From: Planktotalea sp.
Lineage (GTDB): Bacteria; Pseudomonadota; Alphaproteobacteria; Rhodobacterales; Rhodobacteraceae
Direction of reading: 5' to 3'
DNA: 64,000 nt
NCBI RefSeq assembly: GCF_018607995.1
Contig: NZ_JABBAL010000023.1
Location: forward strand, 310,001-374,000
Below are positions 1-9,491 of this stretch, in pieces. Position 1 is the stretch's first letter; each line of letters starts with the position of its first letter. Below the pieces are notes generated by a model that worked only from the letters and a program-made list of their open reading frames with translations, ran no database searches and had not been told where the DNA came from. Position numbers and translations under genes: made by a program.

Positions 1-1
1 A

Positions 2-1294
2 GAGGCGGCTCAGAACGCCTTGAACGGCGAATGGGGCAACAAAACAGCGCTGGAGCGGGGGCGAATCTTGACGCGCATCGGCCAGCTGGTTCTGGAACAC
101 GTTGATCTTCTGGCCGAACTTGAGGCGCGCGATGTTGGCAAACCCCTAACTCAAGCGCGCGCGGACGCCATTGCGCTTGCGCGCTACATGGAATTCTATG
201 GTAGCGCGGCGGACAAGATCCACGGTGAAACGATCCCTTATCTCGATGGCTACACCGTCTACACGTTGCGAGAGCCACATGGGGTGACGGGCCACATCGT
301 GCCTTGGAACTACCCGATGCAGATCATCGGCAGATCTGTTGGCGCTGCGCTAGCCATGGGCAACGCCGCCGTGCTGAAACCCGCGGAGGAAGCCTGCCTC
401 ACCGCATTGATGTTCGCCGAAATTGCGTGCACTGCTGGTCTACCAGATGGCGCTTTAAACGTTGTCCCAGGTCTTGGCGCAGAAGCGGGTGCAGCGCTCT
501 CATCACATAAAGATGTGCAGCACATTTCGTTCACCGGCTCCGTCGCGACAGGTGCACTTGTTCAGCAAGCCGCAGGCACGAATGTTGTCCCCGTCACGCT
601 GGAACTTGGTGGCAAATCCCCGCAATTGGTGTTTGAGGACGCAAATCTAGACGACGCGCTGCCTTTTCTTGTCAACGCGGGCATCCAGAACGCAGGTCAA
701 ACCTGCTCTGCTTCTTCGCGCATCCTTGTGCAGGAAAGCCGTTACGCGGAAGTCGTCGCAGCAATGTCAGAGCGTTACACTGCCCTCACCGTAGGTCCTG
801 CAATGGATGATCTCAATCTTGGGCCATTGATATCCGCGCGCCAAAAAGAGATCGTCACAGGGTTTCTGGCGTGGGGCCAAGATCTGCAAATCGCAGCTAC
901 TGGCCAGATCGCTGAGGATGCCCCGAAACAAGGCGCGTATGTCGCGCCACATCTGCTTTTATGCAGCGATGCCAACCATCCTCTCGCACAAAAAGAAATC
1001 TTCGGCCCCGTCCAAATTGTCATCCCTTTCAAAGATGAAGAAGAGGCCGTCGCAATCGCCAACGGCACGGACTTTGGCCTTGTGGCAAGCGTCTGGACAG
1101 AGAATGGCGCGTGCCAAATGCGCCTTGCCAAAGCGTTGAAATCTGGCCAAGTCTTCATCAACAATTATGGTGCGGGTGGTGGTGTCGAACTTCCTTTCGG
1201 TGGTGTCGGAAAATCCGGCCATGGCCGGGAAAAAGGCTTCGAAGCCCTCTACGGCTTCTCAACCCTCAAGACGGTGGCCGCCAAACATGGCTAG
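2..1294 (+). CDS. Aldehyde dehydrogenase family protein (5' end outside window)
   Basis: NAD(P)-dependent oxidation of an aldehyde to its acid. The gene is cut by the window edge; its frame is already open at base 2, so the TTG at 20 is not taken as the start. Visible family marks are the PWNYP segment (about base 302), the general-base glutamate in LELGGK (codon 602-604) and the nucleophilic cysteine in GQTCSASS (codon 704-706), followed by the EIFGPV segment and the C-terminal GGVGKSGHGRE oligomerisation region. About 430 residues are present, so roughly 40-60 N-terminal residues are missing. The stop overlaps the start of the next gene by 8 bases, which suggests one transcript. The substrate cannot be read from the sequence; the downstream SDR suggests an alcohol/aldehyde catabolic route. 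Confidence 0.93.
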   Translation, partial: EAAQNALNGEWGNKTALERGRILTRIGQLVLEHVDLLAELEARDVGKPLTQARADAIALARYMEFYGSAADKIHGETIPYLDGYTVYTLREPHGVTGHIVPWNYPMQIIGRSVGAALAMGNAAVLKPAEEACLTALMFAEIACTAGLPDGALNVVPGLGAEAGAALSSHKDVQHISFTGSVATGALVQQAAGTNVVPVTLELGGKSPQLVFEDANLDDALPFLVNAGIQNAGQTCSASSRILVQESRYAEVVAAMSERYTALTVGPAMDDLNLGPLISARQKEIVTGFLAWGQDLQIAATGQIAEDAPKQGAYVAPHLLLCSDANHPLAQKEIFGPVQIVIPFKDEEEAVAIANGTDFGLVASVWTENGACQMRLAKALKSGQVFINNYGAGGGVELPFGGVGKSGHGREKGFEALYGFSTLKTVAAKHG

Positions 1295-1829
1295 GCTCGC
1301 GGTCTTCATATTCCTGTGTTTTTGCGCCATGTTCGCCGCTGCAATCTTTGGTATTTTGCACAATAAAATCAGCTTTGGGATTGGGGCGAGCTATTTTTAC
1401 GACGTCAAATTTGCACAATTTGCGATTGATCCGGTTTTGCAAAATCGCATAGGGGCGGGCGTTGTTGGTGCGCTGGCGACTTGGTGGATGGGTCTACTCA
1501 TGGGCCTGCCGGCGTTCACACTTGGCTTGTTCACGCAAGCAGGTCGGCGGCGTTATTTCTATGCTGGTCTCAAATCGATCTGGATTGCCACTTCCATCGC
1601 TGCCATCGGCGCCTTCATCGGCCTCGCGTTTGACCATATCGCTGACATCAATAACCTCGTAGGTTACCTGCCAAACGTCGATGCGTTCTCCGATCCAGAA
1701 GGCTTCTTACGCGCAGCAGTCATGCATGAGGCCAGTTATTTCGGCGGTGTTTTAGGCGCACTCGCCGCGCTCTACGTGATGTGGCGCGAACGTCCCAAAA
1801 AAGGAGATTACCATGCGTCTACTCAATAA
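1287..1829 (+). CDS. Hypothetical integral membrane protein (180 aa)
   Basis: No family recognised. The ATG at 1287 lies inside the end of the aldehyde dehydrogenase gene and begins a hydrophobic segment (MARLAVFIFLCFCAMFAAAI). Further hydrophobic segments follow at about residues 50-70 (ALATWWMGLLMGLPAFTLGL), 85-110 and 150-168, giving about four membrane helices, with a charged tail (WRERPKKGDY). The longer frame from 1167 would overlap the dehydrogenase by 128 bases and is not favoured. The gene overlaps the next start by 17 bases, so it is embedded in a coupled operon. It could be a small transport or sensing component; nothing in the sequence decides this. Confidence 0.7.
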   Translation: MARLAVFIFLCFCAMFAAAIFGILHNKISFGIGASYFYDVKFAQFAIDPVLQNRIGAGVVGALATWWMGLLMGLPAFTLGLFTQAGRRRYFYAGLKSIWIATSIAAIGAFIGLAFDHIADINNLVGYLPNVDAFSDPEGFLRAAVMHEASYFGGVLGALAALYVMWRERPKKGDYHASTQ

Positions 1830-2553
1830 AACCGCCATCGTGACAGGTGCAGGCTCTGGCTTTGGCGCTGGCATCGCGCGCAAATTTGCAGCCGAAGGTG
1901 CAAAAGTTCTCGTTGCTGATATCAACGCAGGGGCTGCGCAAACGATTGCCATGGAAATCGACGGCGTGCCTTGTACGGTCGATGTCGCTGACGGGGCCAG
2001 CGTGCAAGCGATGGCAGACCTTGCAATGAAAGAAATGGGCCACGTGGATATCATCGTGAATAACGCAGGCGTCACCCATTTGCCTGCCCCGATGGAGACG
2101 ATTTCCGAGCCGGATTTCGACCGCGTCTTCGCTGTGAACTGCAAATCTGTCTATCTCATCGCGCACGCGTTCAATACACATATGAAGACCCGAAAATCCG
2201 GTGCGATCTTGAACGTTGCCTCCACCGCAGGAGTCAGCCCGCGCCCCAATCTAAACTGGTACAATGCATCCAAAGGCTGGATGAACACCGCCACAAAAAC
2301 CATGGCCGTTGAACTTGCCCCCTTCGGTATAAGGGTCAATGCATTGAACCCCGTGGCCGGCGAAACCCCCCTGCTGGCCTCTTTCATGGGCGAAGACACA
2401 CCAGAACGGCGCGCGCAATTCCTCGCGACCATCCCAATTGGCCGCTTTTCCACCCCCGAAGACATGGGCAATGCCGCATGCTATCTCTGCTCTGACGAGG
2501 CCAGCATGATCACCGGCGTTTGCATGGAAGTTGACGGTGGCCGCTGTATTTAG
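1813..2553 (+). CDS. SDR family NAD(P)-dependent oxidoreductase
   Basis: Classical short-chain dehydrogenase of 246 residues. The cofactor motif TGAGSGFG is at residues 11-18, NNAG at 83-86, and the catalytic serine, tyrosine and lysine are S137, Y150 and K154 (YNASK). An aspartate at the end of the second beta strand (VADIN) suggests preference for NAD(H). An AAGGAG ribosome-binding site (about 1800) sits before the ATG at 1813, inside the end of the membrane-protein gene. With the aldehyde dehydrogenase upstream, an alcohol-to-aldehyde-to-acid sequence is a reasonable inference, but the substrate is unknown. Confidence 0.93.
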   Translation: MRLLNKTAIVTGAGSGFGAGIARKFAAEGAKVLVADINAGAAQTIAMEIDGVPCTVDVADGASVQAMADLAMKEMGHVDIIVNNAGVTHLPAPMETISEPDFDRVFAVNCKSVYLIAHAFNTHMKTRKSGAILNVASTAGVSPRPNLNWYNASKGWMNTATKTMAVELAPFGIRVNALNPVAGETPLLASFMGEDTPERRAQFLATIPIGRFSTPEDMGNAACYLCSDEASMITGVCMEVDGGRCI

Positions 2554-2601
2554 GCACCTCTTCATCTTGCCCCTTAAACTCTCGCCGAAGGCACCCGCGC
2601 T

Positions 2602-3606
2602 ATGCAACCAGGCCCCCTAAATTTGATAACGGATGTGCAAGGTCTCAAAGTCGGCCACGCACAGGACCCAAACCTCAAATCCGGCACCACGATTTTGACC
2701 GCCGATAGCCCACTCACGTCCTCCGTACACGTGATGGGCGGTGCACCGGGCAGTCGCGAAACGGATCTGCTTGATCCCGACAAATCCGCGCCGGGTGTGA
2801 ATGCATTCGTGCTGTCGGGTGGCTCCGCGTTTGGCCTTGATGCGGCCAGCGGCGTGGTTCAAGGACTGCGCCGTCAGGGTCGTGGCTTTCCCGTACACAC
2901 GGCGCGTGTGCCAATCGTACCTGCTGCGATCATTTTCGATCTGATCAATGGTGGCAACAAAGATTGGCAACAAAGCCCCTACCCTAAGCTTGGTGAAGCA
3001 GCGCTTGAGAGCTCAAAAGCTGATTTCACTCTCGGTTCCGTTGGTGCAGGCCTCGGCGCGATGAGTGCGTCTTTGATGGGGGGCGCAGGGTCTGCGTCGC
3101 TGGTCCTCGACAATGGCATTACAGTCGGTGCGCTGATGATTGCCAATCCCATTGGCGCAGTCACAACACCCGGTGGTCGCCACTTTTGGGCCGCCCCTTT
3201 TGAGATTGAAGGCGAGTTCGGTGGCCTTGGCCCCGATCCACGATCCGGCCTTGGGCGCGATATGAAATCCGACAAGATCACCGCAATGATGCGCCACGCA
3301 AACACAACCATCGGTATCGTTGCGACGGACGCAAAGCTCAGCAAAGCGCAGTGCAAACGCATGGCCATCGCCGCCCACGACGGGATCGGGCGGGCCTGCA
3401 TGCCAGCACACACACCCATGGACGGTGATCTGATCTTCAGCACAACGACGAGTGCAAAGGAGCTAAGCGCACCCGATCTTGACATTGCAATGATAGGCCA
3501 CGCCGCTTCGCTCTGCGTTGCCCGCGCAATCGCCCGTGCAATTTATGAGGCGACGCCTGCGAAAGGCAATCTGCTGCCCACATGGCGCGAAAAAAATGCG
3601 AGCTGA
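2602..3606 (+). CDS. P1 family peptidase (DmpA/BapA-like N-terminal nucleophile hydrolase)
   Basis: 334 residues, matching the P1/S58 family of aminopeptidases and beta-peptidyl aminopeptidases, which mature by cutting themselves before the nucleophile. The N-terminal ITDVQGLKVGHA, the glycine-rich LSGGSAFGLDAASG (71-84) and IANPIGAV (180-187) are family hallmarks. The segment NTTIGIVATDA (234-244) is where the Ser/Thr nucleophile lies in this family, so T235 or T236 is the expected one. HDGIGRACMPAHTPMDGD (259-276) follows. There is no signal peptide, so it is cytoplasmic. It starts 48 bases after the SDR stop and ends 3 bases before the next gene. Actual substrates are not predictable. Confidence 0.9.
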   Translation: MQPGPLNLITDVQGLKVGHAQDPNLKSGTTILTADSPLTSSVHVMGGAPGSRETDLLDPDKSAPGVNAFVLSGGSAFGLDAASGVVQGLRRQGRGFPVHTARVPIVPAAIIFDLINGGNKDWQQSPYPKLGEAALESSKADFTLGSVGAGLGAMSASLMGGAGSASLVLDNGITVGALMIANPIGAVTTPGGRHFWAAPFEIEGEFGGLGPDPRSGLGRDMKSDKITAMMRHANTTIGIVATDAKLSKAQCKRMAIAAHDGIGRACMPAHTPMDGDLIFSTTTSAKELSAPDLDIAMIGHAASLCVARAIARAIYEATPAKGNLLPTWREKNAS

Positions 3607-3609
3607 AGT

Positions 3610-4416
3610 ATGCCGAACCTAAAGCTATCCGACATCACGCTGCACTATGAAATCGAAGGTTCCGGCCTGCCGATCATTCTGATCGCAGGCATGCTCAGTG
3701 ATAGCGCAAGCTGGGGTCCTTTGATCGCACCACTCGCTGAAAACTACACTGTTATTCGCCCCGACAATCGCACAACGGGTCGCACCGTGCCATCCACCGC
3801 ACCCACCTCACCCGAACAAAACGCTACAGATATTCTTGCGCTAATGGACCATCTGAACCTAGCCCGCGCGCATATCATCGGCCATTCGATGGGCGGCTAC
3901 ATCGCGGTAGAGCTTGCGGTTCTCGCACCGGACCGCATCCAATCGCTCACTCTATTATGCAGTGCTCCCATGAACTTGCCCCGCTCTTGGCATCTGTTCC
4001 AAAGCTTTTGCGATATTCGCGCACATGGTCCCGAAGGTCTGTGGCTGCGCAGCCTGTTTCCTTGGCTGTTCCATCACAGTTTTTTCGACACCCCCGAGCA
4101 AGTTGAGGGCGCAGTTGTCGCCAGCCTTGCCTACCCACATGCGCAGAGCCTGAACGCGATGCAGCATCAAATTGACACACTGAAACGCTACAGACCGCTT
4201 GATCTGACAAGGCGCACCACCGCACCGACCCTCGCGCTTCTCGCTCAAAACGATCTGATCGTGCCCCATGACGAAGCCCTAGACCTGCTTTCAGAAATCC
4301 GCCAAGTTCGCGTCGAGACAATCGCGCAAGCAGGTCATTCCATCCATTGGGATGCATCCGCTGCGGTTCTGGCGCACCTTGCGCCCTTTTTGAAGGAGCA
4401 CACATATGCACACTGA
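3610..4416 (+). CDS. Alpha/beta fold hydrolase
   Basis: 268-residue cytoplasmic hydrolase. The nucleophile elbow GHSMGGY places the catalytic serine at S93; an aspartate follows in the LLAQNDLIVPHDE segment and the histidine in AGHSIHWD near the C terminus, completing the triad. The oxyanion strand (PIILIAGML) is also typical. The gene begins 3 bases after the peptidase stop and overlaps the following TTC38-like gene by 11 bases. The fold covers esterases, lactonases and C-C hydrolases; the sequence does not choose between them. Confidence 0.92.
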   Translation: MPNLKLSDITLHYEIEGSGLPIILIAGMLSDSASWGPLIAPLAENYTVIRPDNRTTGRTVPSTAPTSPEQNATDILALMDHLNLARAHIIGHSMGGYIAVELAVLAPDRIQSLTLLCSAPMNLPRSWHLFQSFCDIRAHGPEGLWLRSLFPWLFHHSFFDTPEQVEGAVVASLAYPHAQSLNAMQHQIDTLKRYRPLDLTRRTTAPTLALLAQNDLIVPHDEALDLLSEIRQVRVETIAQAGHSIHWDASAAVLAHLAPFLKEHTYAH

Positions 4417-5755
4417 TCGCTTCAGAAACGAAATGTCCGCGTGTGATCCTGACACCGTGCAAGGCCTCGATGACTTCGTGCATGGCTTCTTGGCCTATCA
4501 ACCCAAGGCCGCAAACATCCTCGAAACTGCGGATAATGCCAAGAACAATGCGCTTGCCAACGCATATGCGGGAATGCTTTGGATGTTCCTTGAAGCACCC
4601 GTCGCCGCTGATAAGGCCGCACCCTACATCGCACGCGCTAAAGCGGCGCAAACCTCAAACCCGCGCGAACGCTCCACCCTGATGATCGCCGCGACATGGG
4701 CGTCGGGTGATGTGCCTGAAACCATGCAGATGTGCGAAGCTCATAGCGATCAGTACCCACGCGATCTGGTGATCATCAAACTTGCCCAATACTTGCACTT
4801 CAATGCAGGCGACGCCCCTGCCATGCTGCGCACTTGCCTCAAAGCTCTGCCTGATGCGGCGCATGAACCCTACGTCCATGGTATGATCGCATTTGGGTAT
4901 GAGCAGTGTCATCAACTCGCTCAAGCCGAAGCCAGCGCGCGCCACGCTATAGAGATTGAGCCAAAAGATGCATGGGCACATCACGCGATTGCCCATGTGA
5001 TGCTAAGCGAAGGGCGCGTGGTTGAAGGCGCTAAATTCATGGAGGAGATGGCTCCGCGTTGGGAGGGTCTCAACAGCTTTATGTACAGCCACAATTGGTG
5101 GCATCTAGCGCTGTTTTACATCTCCATGGGTCAGCACGACGACGTGCTTGCTGCCTATGACATCCATGTGTGGGGGTTGGAGAAGAACTTCGCCCAAGAT
5201 CAAATCGGCGCGGCATCCTTGCTCGCGCGGATGGAGCTTGCAGGCATAGACGTAGGCGATCGCTGGGCAGATGTGGCGGATCACATCGCGCAACGCGGCG
5301 CGGATACAACACTACCTTTCCTCACCATGCAATACCTCTACGCGCTTGGACGCTCGGACAACCCGATGGCTGATACGTTAATCAGCGCGATCAAACAAAA
5401 GGCGAGCGCGCCGGGTTTTGACCAAGAGGTTTGGCAAAACGTGGCGCTACCTGCGTGCGAAGGGCTGCTCGCCTACACGCGCGGGGATTTTGAAACAACG
5501 GTAAAACAGCTGGGCTTTTCCTTACCACGTATGGCTGAAATCGGCGGCAGCCACGCACAGCGCGATTTATTCGAACAAGTCCATCTTGATGCGTTGATGC
5601 AAACAGACCGTCTCGCGCAAGCGCAACAAGTCCTTGAAATGCGGCGCACTTTTGACCCCGACGGCGTGCCACTCAATCGGATGCTCGCCGACGTTTACCA
5701 GAAAACTGGCCTGCCCGAGCTGGCCGAAACCGCGCTAAACCGCGCGCCACATTAA
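4406..5755 (+). CDS. Tetratricopeptide repeat protein, TTC38-like
   Basis: 449 residues, helical throughout, with repeated TPR-like helix pairs such as AQAEASARHAIEIEPKDAWA (about 173-192). The central block around HNWWHLALFYISMGQHDD (about 232-249) and the following YDIHVW resemble the TTC38 family, whose members are a little over 400 residues and have no assigned reaction. There is no signal peptide or membrane helix. The start overlaps the end of the hydrolase gene, so the two are probably co-translated. It is the last gene of the + strand cluster. Role unknown; a scaffold for the preceding enzymes is possible but only a guess. Confidence 0.85.
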   Translation: MHTDRFRNEMSACDPDTVQGLDDFVHGFLAYQPKAANILETADNAKNNALANAYAGMLWMFLEAPVAADKAAPYIARAKAAQTSNPRERSTLMIAATWASGDVPETMQMCEAHSDQYPRDLVIIKLAQYLHFNAGDAPAMLRTCLKALPDAAHEPYVHGMIAFGYEQCHQLAQAEASARHAIEIEPKDAWAHHAIAHVMLSEGRVVEGAKFMEEMAPRWEGLNSFMYSHNWWHLALFYISMGQHDDVLAAYDIHVWGLEKNFAQDQIGAASLLARMELAGIDVGDRWADVADHIAQRGADTTLPFLTMQYLYALGRSDNPMADTLISAIKQKASAPGFDQEVWQNVALPACEGLLAYTRGDFETTVKQLGFSLPRMAEIGGSHAQRDLFEQVHLDALMQTDRLAQAQQVLEMRRTFDPDGVPLNRMLADVYQKTGLPELAETALNRAPH

Positions 5756-5764
5756 TCTTCCCAT

Positions 5765-5811
5765 GTCTAAGAATATCCCCGCCGGAGGCATCTGATTTTT
5801 CTAGAAAAATC
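5765..5811 (-). repeat. Rhodobacterales-type intergenic motif plus 18-bp palindrome
   Basis: In the 61-base gap between the convergent TTC38-like gene and dnaE, the - strand reads GATGCCTCCGGCGGGGATAT, a motif familiar to me from ends of genes in many Rhodobacterales genomes. Next to it, 5794-5811 is a perfect palindrome (GATTTTTCTAGAAAAATC). Together they may form the 3' end signal for dnaE or for both genes. The motif identification is from memory; the palindrome is seen directly. Confidence 0.5.
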
Positions 5812-5816
5812 GCGCA

Positions 5817-8800
5817 TCAAACCTCTTCAACCTGCATGACCCCATCAAGGCTCTTGAGTGCGCCTTTAATCTGCGGATTCACTGGAAATTCGCGCCCCAA
5901 ATCGACCTCGACCTCGCCCGGCAATCCGCTATCGAGCAAACATAACAGAACAGGTCCACGCGCGCCTTGCTTCACTGTTTCCTGCGCACGGGTCAACACA
6001 GATGCAATGTTCTCGACGGCACCTAAATTTTCGACGAAAATTCGCAAGCTGGTCTGGCCAGCATCTGCAACTACCACGTCAATCGGCGCAACGGATCGAC
6101 CAAGAAGCTTTAACTGATCGCTCTCCATATTCGCTTCAACCGTCACAACAACCTTCGCCCCTGTCTCCAAAAACTCACGGCATTTATCCAACGTGTCGGA
6201 GAACAAAGTCACCTCATAGGCTCCGCTCGTGTCGCTCAGTTGCGCAAAGGCAAAACGATTGCCACGCGCCGATTTACGCTCTTGGCGACCCGCCACAACA
6301 CCCGCAAGTTTCGCAACCAATGCCCCGTTTTCAGCCTTAGCTGTGACCTCGTCCAACGTCATCACACCCTTACGCTTTAAGGGAGCCATATAGTCGTCTA
6401 GCGGATGGCCCGACATATAAAAACCAACTGCGCGAAACTCTTCGTTCAACCGCTCCGCAGGCATCCAATCCGACACAGGGCTCAGGCGCGGTTCAGGCAA
6501 ATCTGCCCCCGCCTCACCAAACAATGACACCTGATTGGAGTTCTTCTGCTCAAAAATCGCCTGCGAATAATTTACCAAGCCATCAAGACTATCAAACACA
6601 CGCCGACGGTTCGGATCAAGCTGATCGAACGCGCCCGAGCGCGCAAGCATTTCCAAGGGACGTTTGCCCACGCGCTTTAAATCGACCCGCCGCGCAAGAT
6701 CATAAATCGTGCTGAACGGCTTATCACCACGACCCTCAACGACCAGCTTCATCGCCTCAACACCCACGTTTTTCAACGCGCCCAGCGCATAGACCAACTC
6801 GCCCTGCGCGACCTTAAACGTCGCATCGGAACGGTTCACACAAGGCGGCACCCATGGCAGATCAAGGCCCTTTTTGACCTCTTCAAAATAGACCGCGAGC
6901 TTGTCCGTAAGATGGATATCGCAGTTCATCACGCCGGCCATAAATTCAACCGGGTGGTTAGCTTTCAGCCAAGCCGTTTGATAGCTGACCACAGCATAGG
7001 CCGCCGCGTGGCTCTTGTTGAAACCATAGTTGGCGAACTTTTCCAAAAGGTCGAAGACTTCCGACGCTTTCTTGGCTGGCACGCCGTTTTCTTTCGCGCC
7101 TTTCTCGAATTTGGGACGTTCCTTTGCCATCTCTTCGGCGATCTTTTTACCCATCGCACGGCGCAGCAAATCAGCGCCACCAAGTGAATAACCCGCCATG
7201 ACCTGCGCGATCTGCATCACCTGTTCTTGGTAAACAATAATGCCTTGGGTTTCCTCAAGGATGTGGTCAATCAAGGGATGCACAGACTCGCGTTCTTTAA
7301 GCCCGTTCTTCACCTCGCAATAGGTGGGGATATTCTCCATCGGGCCCGGACGATACAAAGCAACAAGGGCAACAATGTCCTCAATACAGGTCGGCTTCAT
7401 CCGCTTGAGGGCGTCCATCATCCCCGAGCTTTCCACCTGAAACACCGCCACCGTTTTAGCAGATGCGTAGAGTTTATAGCTCTTTTCATCATCCAGAGGG
7501 ATCGCGTTGATATCATCAACCGTGCCAGCCGCTGGCGTATACAATTCCGTGCCATCCGCTGCGATATGGAGCTGACGTCCTCCTGCTGTAACCTGCTCCA
7601 TCGCGTTTTGAATAACCGTCAGGGTTTTCAAACCAAGAAAGTCGAATTTAACTAGGCCGGCCTGCTCGACCCATTTCATATTGAACTGTGTCGCAGGCAT
7701 GTCAGAGCGTGGGTCTTGATAGAGCGGCACGAGCGCGTCCAAAGGACGGTCGCCAATCACAACACCCGCCGCGTGGGTCGAGGCGTTTCTAAGCAGACCT
7801 TCCACTTGCTGCCCATAATCCAGCAAGCGTTTCACCACCTCTTCATTGCGCGCCTCTTCGCGCAAGCGAGGCTCATCGGCCAAGGCTTTTTCGATGGAAA
7901 CAGGTTTCACACCCTCAACGGGGATCATCTTGCTCAGGCGATCCACCTGCCCATAAGGCATCTGCAAAACACGGCCAATATCGCGCACAGCAGCTTTCGA
8001 GAGCAAAGCACCAAAGGTGATGATCTGCCCTACTTTATCACGGCCATATTTCTCTTGAACGTAGTGGATCACCTCCTCACGGCGATCCATGCAGAAGTCG
8101 ATATCAAAATCCGGCATGGAGACACGTTCAGGGTTCAAGAACCGCTCGAACAGCAGCGAATACCGCAAAGGATCAAGGTCAGTCACTGTTAGCGCATAAG
8201 CCACGAGCGACCCCGCACCGGAACCACGACCAGGACCGACGGGAATGCCATTGTCCTTGGCCCATTGGATAAAGTCGGCAACGATCAGAAAGTAGCCCGG
8301 GAAACCCATACCCTCGATAATATCCAGTTCGAAATCGAGCCGTTCTTGATACTCTTCCACTGTGACCGAATGCGGGATCACCGCGAGGCGCTTTTGCAAG
8401 CCCTCGTTGGCAATGCGACGTAACTCAGCGACCTCGTCATCCGCAAATTTAGGCAAGATTGGATCACGGCGATAGGCCTGAAACGCGCAGCGTTTGGCGA
8501 TTTCGATGGTGTTTTCAATCGCCTCAGGTAGGTCCGCAAATAGGGTGAACATTTCCTCTTGGGATTTGAAATAATGTTGTGCAGTCAGCTTACGACGCGG
8601 ATCTTGTTGATCCACATAGGCCCCATCCGCGATGCAAATCAGCGCATCATGGGCCTCATACATCGAAGACTTCGGGAAATACACGTCGTTGGTCGCGACC
8701 AAGGGCAAGCTCTTGGCATATGCCATTTCGACAAATCCGCGCTCTGTCAAACGCTCTGCTTCAGGGAGGCCACCGTTTTCGGGATGGCGTTGAAGCTCAA

Positions 8801-9317
8801 CATACAAGCGATCCCCAAATGCGCCATGCAAACGATCCATCAGCGCCTCTGCCGCAGGGCGCTGACCGCCTTGTAACAGCTTGCCAATCGCCCCCTCAGG
8901 ACCACCACTGAGACAGATAAGACCCGCATTCAACGTATCTAGATCATCAAGGCTCACCTGTGGCAATTGCCCGTCATTGCCGATGTAGAGACAACTGTTG
9001 AGCTTCATCAGGTTCTCGTAACCAACCTCATTCTGCGCCAACAGTACGAGCGGCGCAGGAGCCTTAGCACGTTCTCCCGGTTGCGCAACGAGATAGGTGA
9101 TATCGACTTGGCAACCAATGATGGGTTGCACCCCTGCGCCTGACGCGCCGACCGAAAATTCGAGCGCTGCAAATAAGTTGTTAGTGTCCGTGACAGCCAC
9201 CGCTGGCATGTCCATGGATTTGCACAAATCGGGTAGTTTTTTCAGCCGTAAAGCCCCCTCAAGCAGCGAGTATTCCGTATGAGCGCGCAGGTGAATGAAT
9301 CGAGGAGCTTTTGTCAT
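5817..9317 (-). CDS. dnaE: DNA polymerase III subunit alpha
   Basis: Replicative polymerase catalytic subunit, 1166 residues from the ATG at 9317, the usual length for the DnaE1 type. The frame stays open to 9488, but homology begins at [19 protein letters not shown], the start of the N-terminal PHP domain. The palm carries [12 protein letters not shown] with the metal-binding aspartates, preceded by [11 protein letters not shown] helix-hairpin-helix region (DQLDPNRRR) and an OB-fold ([20 protein letters not shown]) follow. It is single, convergent with the TTC38-like gene and divergent from xdhA. No lesion is seen over 3.5 kb, a useful control for the broken genes elsewhere. Confidence 0.98.
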   Translation of the reverse strand: MTKAPRFIHLRAHTEYSLLEGALRLKKLPDLCKSMDMPAVAVTDTNNLFAALEFSVGASGAGVQPIIGCQVDITYLVAQPGERAKAPAPLVLLAQNEVGYENLMKLNSCLYIGNDGQLPQVSLDDLDTLNAGLICLSGGPEGAIGKLLQGGQRPAAEALMDRLHGAFGDRLYVELQRHPENGGLPEAERLTERGFVEMAYAKSLPLVATNDVYFPKSSMYEAHDALICIADGAYVDQQDPRRKLTAQHYFKSQEEMFTLFADLPEAIENTIEIAKRCAFQAYRRDPILPKFADDEVAELRRIANEGLQKRLAVIPHSVTVEEYQERLDFELDIIEGMGFPGYFLIVADFIQWAKDNGIPVGPGRGSGAGSLVAYALTVTDLDPLRYSLLFERFLNPERVSMPDFDIDFCMDRREEVIHYVQEKYGRDKVGQIITFGALLSKAAVRDIGRVLQMPYGQVDRLSKMIPVEGVKPVSIEKALADEPRLREEARNEEVVKRLLDYGQQVEGLLRNASTHAAGVVIGDRPLDALVPLYQDPRSDMPATQFNMKWVEQAGLVKFDFLGLKTLTVIQNAMEQVTAGGRQLHIAADGTELYTPAAGTVDDINAIPLDDEKSYKLYASAKTVAVFQVESSGMMDALKRMKPTCIEDIVALVALYRPGPMENIPTYCEVKNGLKERESVHPLIDHILEETQGIIVYQEQVMQIAQVMAGYSLGGADLLRRAMGKKIAEEMAKERPKFEKGAKENGVPAKKASEVFDLLEKFANYGFNKSHAAAYAVVSYQTAWLKANHPVEFMAGVMNCDIHLTDKLAVYFEEVKKGLDLPWVPPCVNRSDATFKVAQGELVYALGALKNVGVEAMKLVVEGRGDKPFSTIYDLARRVDLKRVGKRPLEMLARSGAFDQLDPNRRRVFDSLDGLVNYSQAIFEQKNSNQVSLFGEAGADLPEPRLSPVSDWMPAERLNEEFRAVGFYMSGHPLDDYMAPLKRKGVMTLDEVTAKAENGALVAKLAGVVAGRQERKSARGNRFAFAQLSDTSGAYEVTLFSDTLDKCREFLETGAKVVVTVEANMESDQLKLLGRSVAPIDVVVADAGQTSLRIFVENLGAVENIASVLTRAQETVKQGARGPVLLCLLDSGLPGEVEVDLGREFPVNPQIKGALKSLDGVMQVEEV

Positions 9318-9491
9318 GCCATACTTTACGCGGGCTGCGCGGCCAAGAAAATCGCTAAAGCACCAAACACAAAAAAAACTCTTGCCAGTTTGCTCAATCG
9401 TGCCAAAGATAAGATTAATCGCCCGCATCGTTTCTACGCCGCATCGAAGCAGTGCACATCTTTGGGCAGGGTACCGCGGCGGGCACATATC

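Noticed and set aside
9318..9488. N-terminal extension of dnaE and overlapping 5' extension of xdhA
   Set aside because: Both extensions lie in the 174-base divergent promoter region and give low-complexity residues without similarity; the family starts are at 9317 and 9492.
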